Shown one piece after another: positions 63,416 through 64,000 of a stretch of 64,000 bases of DNA (positions are counted from its first letter, which is position 1; every line of letters starts with the position of its first letter). The stretch comes from Christiangramia sabulilitoris (GTDB taxonomy: Bacteria; Bacteroidota; Bacteroidia; Flavobacteriales; Flavobacteriaceae). The position numbers and the translations under genes are program-made. The stretch lies in assembly GCF_007050985.1 (NCBI RefSeq), contig NZ_VHSF01000002.1, positions 310,001 to 374,000 of the forward strand. The letters run 5' to 3'. The notes under the pieces were generated by a model that searched no databases, had not been told where the DNA came from, and saw only the letters and a program-made list of their open reading frames with translations.

Positions 63416-64000
63416 ATGAAGATTTCATATAACTGGCTGAAACAGTTCATTAAATTACCTGAAAACGCCGAAAAAACCGGTGAATTATTAACAGACCTTG
63501 GACTTGAAGTGGAAGGAATTTCCAGCTTTCAAAGTATTAAAGGAGGTTTGGAAGGTGTTCTGGTTGGCCATGTTCTTAGCTGTGAACCTCATCCTAACGC
63601 AGACCGGCTCAAACTGACCAAAATAAATCTTGGAAATGGAGAGGAAGTTCAAATCGTCTGTGGAGCGCCTAATATTGGTGCGGGACAAAAAGTACCTGTA
63701 GCAACTATAGGTACCGTGCTTTATGACGAAAAAGGTGAATCCTGGGAGATCAAAAAGGGAAAGATCCGCGGCGAGGTAAGCTTTGGAATGATCTGTTCTG
63801 AACAGGAACTTGGCCTGGGTCAAAGTCATGATGGGATTATGGTCATGGACAATGAACTGGTGCCCGGAACGCCGGTAGCTGAAATATTCGAAGTAGAAAA
63901 CGACGAGGTTTTCGAAATAGGACTTACGCCAAACCGCGCAGATGCCATGAGCCACTGGGGTGTTGCCAGAGATCTTAAAGCCGGTTATCAGCAAAAAGGC
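63416..64000 (+). CDS. pheT: Phenylalanyl-tRNA synthetase beta subunit (5' part)
   Basis: Starts at an ATG at 63416 and runs off the right edge after 195 codons. The translation begins MKISYNWLKQFIKL, followed by the GLEVEGI segment and the tRNA-binding (EMAP/OB) domain with GHVLSCEPHPNADRLKLT, then IVCGAPNI, GMICSEQELGLGQSHDGI and TPNRADAMSHWGVARDL. All match PheT. The visible part covers the N-terminal domain and the start of B1/B3; the rest is outside the window. The start is 88 bases past a terminator, so it has its own promoter, not identified here. Confidence 0.95.
   Translation, partial: MKISYNWLKQFIKLPENAEKTGELLTDLGLEVEGISSFQSIKGGLEGVLVGHVLSCEPHPNADRLKLTKINLGNGEEVQIVCGAPNIGAGQKVPVATIGTVLYDEKGESWEIKKGKIRGEVSFGMICSEQELGLGQSHDGIMVMDNELVPGTPVAEIFEVENDEVFEIGLTPNRADAMSHWGVARDLKAGYQQKG

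Noticed and set aside
63488-63994. Minus-strand ORF of 168 codons at the right end
   Set aside because: It lies wholly inside the pheT reading frame on the other strand and has no recognisable domain; the plus-strand translation is clearly PheT.
1-64000. tRNA, rRNA or riboswitch
   Set aside because: No cloverleaf-like segment, 16S/23S landmark or riboswitch core was recognised in the intergenic spaces.

Overview
The window reads as a contiguous chromosomal segment from a marine-type member of the Flavobacteriaceae (Bacteroidota), probably close to Gramella/Christiangramia. This placement is an inference from gene content: a type IX secretion type-B sorting domain (gliding-motility C-terminal domain), DUF5686 and DUF5606 proteins, many flavobacterial lipoproteins, promoter-like TAnnTTTG boxes instead of E. 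coli -10 boxes, frequent TTG starts and moderately AT-rich DNA. I see no phage, integrase, insertion-sequence transposase, CRISPR array, rRNA or tRNA. Coding density is high, and the only gene-free stretch above 300 bases is a palindromic repeat array at 5535-5925.

Layout. 0-5.5 kb: exported phytase-esterase-like lipoprotein, SixA-like phosphatase, a lipoprotein, smpB, and a DUF5686 outer-membrane protein. 5.5-6 kb: repeat array. 6-8.5 kb: DUF5606, def and ruvX on the minus strand, divergent from dapD. 8.5-13.8 kb: a glycan/LPS-assembly island (GT9, TagF-like transferase, InaA/Kdo-kinase-like protein and two divergently transcribed paralogous GT4 enzymes). 13.8-18.6 kb: tsaC, cca, ctaA/COX15, a pRiA4b-ORF3 family protein and a nucleoid-associated protein, closed by a strong bidirectional terminator. 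18.6-21.5 kb: an uncharacterised protein with kinase-like motifs, divergent from an ABC transporter pair. 21.5-31.3 kb: T9SS cargo, uvrB, a repetitive exported protein, hsp20, DUF2254, a one-repeat DUF1456, ettA, DinB-like and a 59-residue membrane protein. 31.5-36.6 kb: a biotin-dependent carboxyltransferase, bestrophin, an M1 peptidase and DoxX. 36.6-44.4 kb: a long minus-strand block with menaquinone genes menE, menC and menA interleaved with a CPBP protease, an MBL-fold hydrolase, holA, CIA30 and an M24 peptidase. 44.4-48.1 kb: a free-standing HsdR-N nuclease-like protein, GT2, OmpA lipoprotein and an HEWWH lipoprotein. 48.1-51.6 kb: yciO, DUF2945 and a UvrD/PcrA helicase. 51.7-55.7 kb: a DsrE / M20 peptidase / membrane-anchored FMN-FeS glutamate-synthase-like / small membrane protein operon. 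55.7-59.6 kb: tandem patatins with an M1 aminopeptidase. 59.7-64 kb: recG, a tiny lipoprotein, a TPR protein and the 5' part of pheT.

How the genes fit together. Much of the window is housekeeping: DNA repair (uvrB, uvrD, recG, ruvX, holA), translation quality (smpB, def, tsaC, cca, ettA, pheT), respiration (menaquinone and heme A) and envelope construction. No complete undescribed multi-gene system stands out. The best leads are single genes or elements: the protein with APH/HipA-like catalytic motifs at 18611-19675; the PD-(D/E)XK HsdR-N protein beside holA with a promoter that predicts a leaderless message; the exported HEWWH putative metallopeptidase; the membrane-anchored glutamate-synthase core operon; and the flavobacterial palindromic repeat array. 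All functional calls come from reading motifs by eye; no database search was possible.
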